Notes under the pieces: model-generated
Told to the model about the DNA's origin: nothing
Seen by the model: the letters and a program-made list of their open reading frames with translations, nothing else
Databases searched by the model: none
In this document: piece after piece, positions 60,872 through 64,000 of the stretch
Layout of the letters: every line of letters begins with the position of its first letter
How positions within the stretch are numbered: the first letter of the stretch is position 1
Program-made: the position numbers and the translations under genes
Assembly (NCBI GenBank): GCA_032871835.1
Contig: CM065300.1
Coordinates: forward strand, 2,423,768 to 2,487,767
DNA: 64,000 nucleotides
Direction: 5' to 3'
DNA from: Dipteronia dyeriana
Lineage: Eukaryota; Streptophyta; Magnoliopsida; Sapindales; Sapindaceae

Positions 60872-61144
60872 AGAATCTTGAGTTCCCCATTCTGGAGAGT
60901 TATTCAGGTCTTATACTATCTGCTGATACTGGTCCTAAGATGAAATGTAAGTTGTGATGCCAGATCTCAATGCAATGTGTGTGCAGCCATATGTTGGGGG
61001 TCACTTGAGATTGTTGTAGATGTTTCCACAATGAAAAGTCATCGCGGACTTGTAGCTGGATCGAATCACATCCTTCCTCAGCTGCAAGCATGTATTTTAG
61101 ATCTATTGTATGTATTATATCAAATTGTCACAATAAAGTGTAAC

Positions 61145-61175
61145 ATATTATCCGGGGTTACCCCCCGGATAATAT
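61145..61175. other. Perfect 13-bp inverted repeat downstream of PHYB
   Basis: ATATTATCCGGGG and its exact reverse complement are separated by a 5-bp loop (TTACC). It lies just after AATAAA at about 61133, near the likely end of the PHYB transcript. Confidence 0.85.
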
Positions 61176-61179
61176 TATT

Positions 61180-64000
61180 CTGAAACTCCTAGATAGTATT
61201 TTGATCTCTCTTCTTCTGTGTAATAAAATTAATTCTCTTGCTCGTGCTGTTGAAGTTCATGTAACACCTGATTGTATGCTGGCAAAATCTGAATCAGTTT
61301 TCTCTTCAAGGTGGTGAGGAACTGTTCTTATATATACTGCTTAAATTCATAGTCAACTGTTTAACATATTGATCCCTTTCTTGGTGTGGAACAGCTATAG
61401 AGTGCCTCAAAATCTTATATGGTTAGATATGCTGGTGATGCCATTGCCATATAACAGGTTAGTAGTCCGTCATTTTCTGTTCATTAATGTCGTTGCTTAT
61501 CAGTTTTTGATGTTAATTAATGGCTGTCTGATGGATCTGAATATGATAGAAAAATTGATAGATAGATAAAAACTGGAAACTTAGAAGATAGTAGTGAAAT
61601 TAGCATCATATATAATATAGATCATCAACTTATGGTTTCTCTTTAAAAATGCTTTTCGACATAATCAGAAAACCATTTTTTAGAATACCGTTCAATACTT
61701 CAATATGTATAGGTGGTAAAGGATTCTCATTTAGTTCGATGATAATGTTTTAGGTATGAAAAGAAAAATTGAACACTTAAATGTATTATAATAATATTAT
61801 TATTATATAATGTAAGTGTGTATGGGTTGGCCAGTATGTATTGACGTATTGTTGGGGCAAGACAAGTAAATAGTTAAAAAATATATTAAAAGAAGCAGAA
61901 AAATAAATAAATAATGAGAAATACAACTTGGCAACTAGATAAGAATTCATCATATGTAAATCTTATGCAAGCAGCCTAACAAGTTCAAAAACAAGGCTGT
62001 AGCTGTCTGGTCTTGAATCTTTGATGATGTTTTCATGTCCAATCTGATGGGTCAATTCTCACTTTTAGAATCTACGAGCTGAAATAATATATATATATAT
62101 ATATCCCTCGAACCAATTTAACGTTTGGTTAACATACAGATAAATTTTACCAATAAAGACGACCGATATCTCTGTTGATTTGAGTTGGATGCTCCAGTGA
62201 TATGAAATTTTTATCTTAAATGTATTTAAAACTTGTTTTATTTCTTTGTTAATAAGAAAACTCAGAGGTGGTACATATAAATATCCCTTTAAATACTTTT
62301 ATCTGCATATTCATGGGGGTGGTGACCGGTGCATATGGATAAGGATACATTAATAACAAAAAGCTATAAATATAGGAACTTGGAAAAAATTGGAACTTGA
62401 AACTTGTAACTTTCTATTTTGTGGTAAAGCTTGTAAAAAGGGAACACACCTCAACTAAGAAAAGAAAACAGAGGTAGTTTTGGTTTTGGATTTGATCCAC
62501 TTCTTCTTTGTCTCCATCAACTCTAAAAAAAGAAAAGAAAAATGTATGTTGTCTCTGTGCGTGCACGCAAACAAAATAGTGCTGAGAAAAACGAAGTAAG
62601 TTCTATAGAGAGAAAGAATTGCTTTTATTGCTTTCAAGTTCCAAAGGTGAGAGAGAGATAGAACTTGATCATAGAAAGTAAAAAAACACAACAAAAAAAA
62701 GTTGAATAAGATAAGATCAATAAAGAGCTAGAGACACACAGCATACAAAATAAATAAAAAGATATATATATATATATATATATAGAAGTTTGTAATGATA
62801 AGAAACCATTCATTCCGATTTAATGGTGAAGAAATTCATTCCGTGTTACTTGATTTTGATTCGAGTTGGCATACAAAGGTGGTATGTATTTTTTTTGGTT
62901 CAACATATCAAATCTAGTTACATCATTGACGGATGAAGCGGTTATCCATTATTTTTAAGAAAGAAAGATCATCAAATTGATGGAAAAGTAAAAAAAAAAA
63001 AAACATAAACACAAAAAGATTCATGAAATTGTAATAAGAAAATGATAGTGTTAACGTGTGTGCCGTGGTGGGCACAGGTTAAACAAGATATATATATTAT
63101 AGTTAACAAGCCTACAATTCTTATTTCTTGCTTTGTTTGCCAATTGCCATAAATTCAGCCTCATAAATTGAATAAAAAACCAAGAGACTTATTGAGACAA
63201 TTAATAAAGAGTTCCCTCAAAAGATTCTTCCAAGCTTTTCTTACTCAAAAAGCAATCAATTTTTTATTTTTTTTTACTTTTCCATTATTAAATCAAACCC
63301 ATTATTACTATTATAAACAAGATTAATTCTGTTAAAAAAAAAAACAAGATTAATTAAATCAATCAATTAATGAGATATCTAAACGACTTTGCATGAACTC
63401 ACACTCATAAAAAAAAAAAAAGTGTGGCGTGGAGAGATCAGAAACAGAAGTGGAAATAGACTTTTTGGGGCTGCCCAAGTTTGAGGACACCTCTGGCTTT
63501 TAGCTGAAAAGGAAAAGCCATAATCTGATTAAATAATAAAAAATAAAAAATTCCAAGCTATGAGCATCGTGCCGTCTCTAGTGTAAAACACGCGCTACGT
63601 TTATTGGACTATCAGAAAAAAATCCAACACCATGATAGGCTAATACTTTCCACGTGATTTTATAGCGCGTGGGTGAAGCAGTTAGTTTTTTGATCTGTAG
63701 TATAAACAAACATCTGGTCTAAATATTCAAATGATAAATGATGAGATAGAAGAGAGAGAGAAAAAATTATTATTAATAAATAACAAAAATTAGCTATATC
63801 ACAAATTCTATAAATTTTATTATAATTTTAAATGCATCATACATTAGACATTAAAAAATCAAACTTACCCATTAAGTTTCATAAAATTTATCAGAATTTA
63901 TAAGAAATATTTTATATATTAATCCAAACTAAATGATTAGAAGTCAGATTTGAAAATAATCGTATTATCCTTCCAATTTTTTTAAAAAAAATTAAGTAAG
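61180..64000. other. AT-rich flank with no gene recognised
   Basis: No reading frame resembling a known protein was found. There are AT runs near 62085-62104 and 62763-62784, and a G-box (CACGTG, 63651-63656) in a GC-richer patch (63540-63720) that could be a promoter of a gene outside the window. Confidence 0.5.

Overview
This is nuclear DNA from a flowering plant, most likely a eudicot. It is AT-rich, its genes are split by GT-AG introns, it carries a phytochrome B gene and a plant-type ATP-citrate lyase B subunit gene, and it has a U2 snRNA gene with the plant-specific USE promoter element. The species cannot be named from the sequence alone.

Layout. 1-7.9 kb: repeats, an inverted-repeat element around a CT-rich core (952-1947), and one copy of a segmental duplication (about 2040-6000). 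That copy holds a broken PHD/GNAT (IDM1-like) gene fragment and a truncated U2 snRNA pseudogene. 7,913-28,550: a complete 20.6-kb Mutator-like element (MULE) bounded by a perfect 10-bp target duplication. 28.6-41.6 kb: MITEs, a 720-bp solo LTR with a perfect 5-bp target duplication, the second copy of the segmental duplication with an intact-looking U2 snRNA gene on the minus strand, and two related hAT elements (445 bp and 2,250 bp), each with a perfect 8-bp target duplication. 41.6-46.3 kb: AT-rich spacer and a 1.8-kb non-autonomous MULE with a 9-bp target duplication. 46.4-52.3 kb: ACLB, 16 coding exons, 608 residues. 55.0-61.2 kb: PHYB, 4 coding exons, 1,156 residues. 61.2-64 kb: AT-rich flank with no gene recognised.

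The giant MULE is the most unusual object. Its short, imperfect terminal repeats contain two hairpins each. Inside are two convergent genes: a 12-exon Ulp1/SENP-like (C48) protease gene on the plus strand and a FAR1-type MULE transposase on the minus strand. Each gene is backed by a long tandem-repeat arm: about 260-bp repeats on the left, and about 345-bp repeats followed by a ~193-bp higher-order array of ~24-bp units on the right. The left arm also carries a captured, decayed fragment of a host gene resembling LIP5/VTA1 (ESCRT-associated). Both element genes are damaged by a few point changes. The protease has one nonsense codon, and Tyr replaces the expected catalytic Cys. The transposase has one in-frame stop and a one-base shift in a homopolymer. 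The structure is otherwise well preserved, which suggests a fairly recent insertion.

The two host genes lie head-to-tail on the plus strand. ACLB supplies half of the cytosolic enzyme that makes acetyl-CoA. PHYB encodes the red/far-red photoreceptor. There is no evidence that they are functionally linked.
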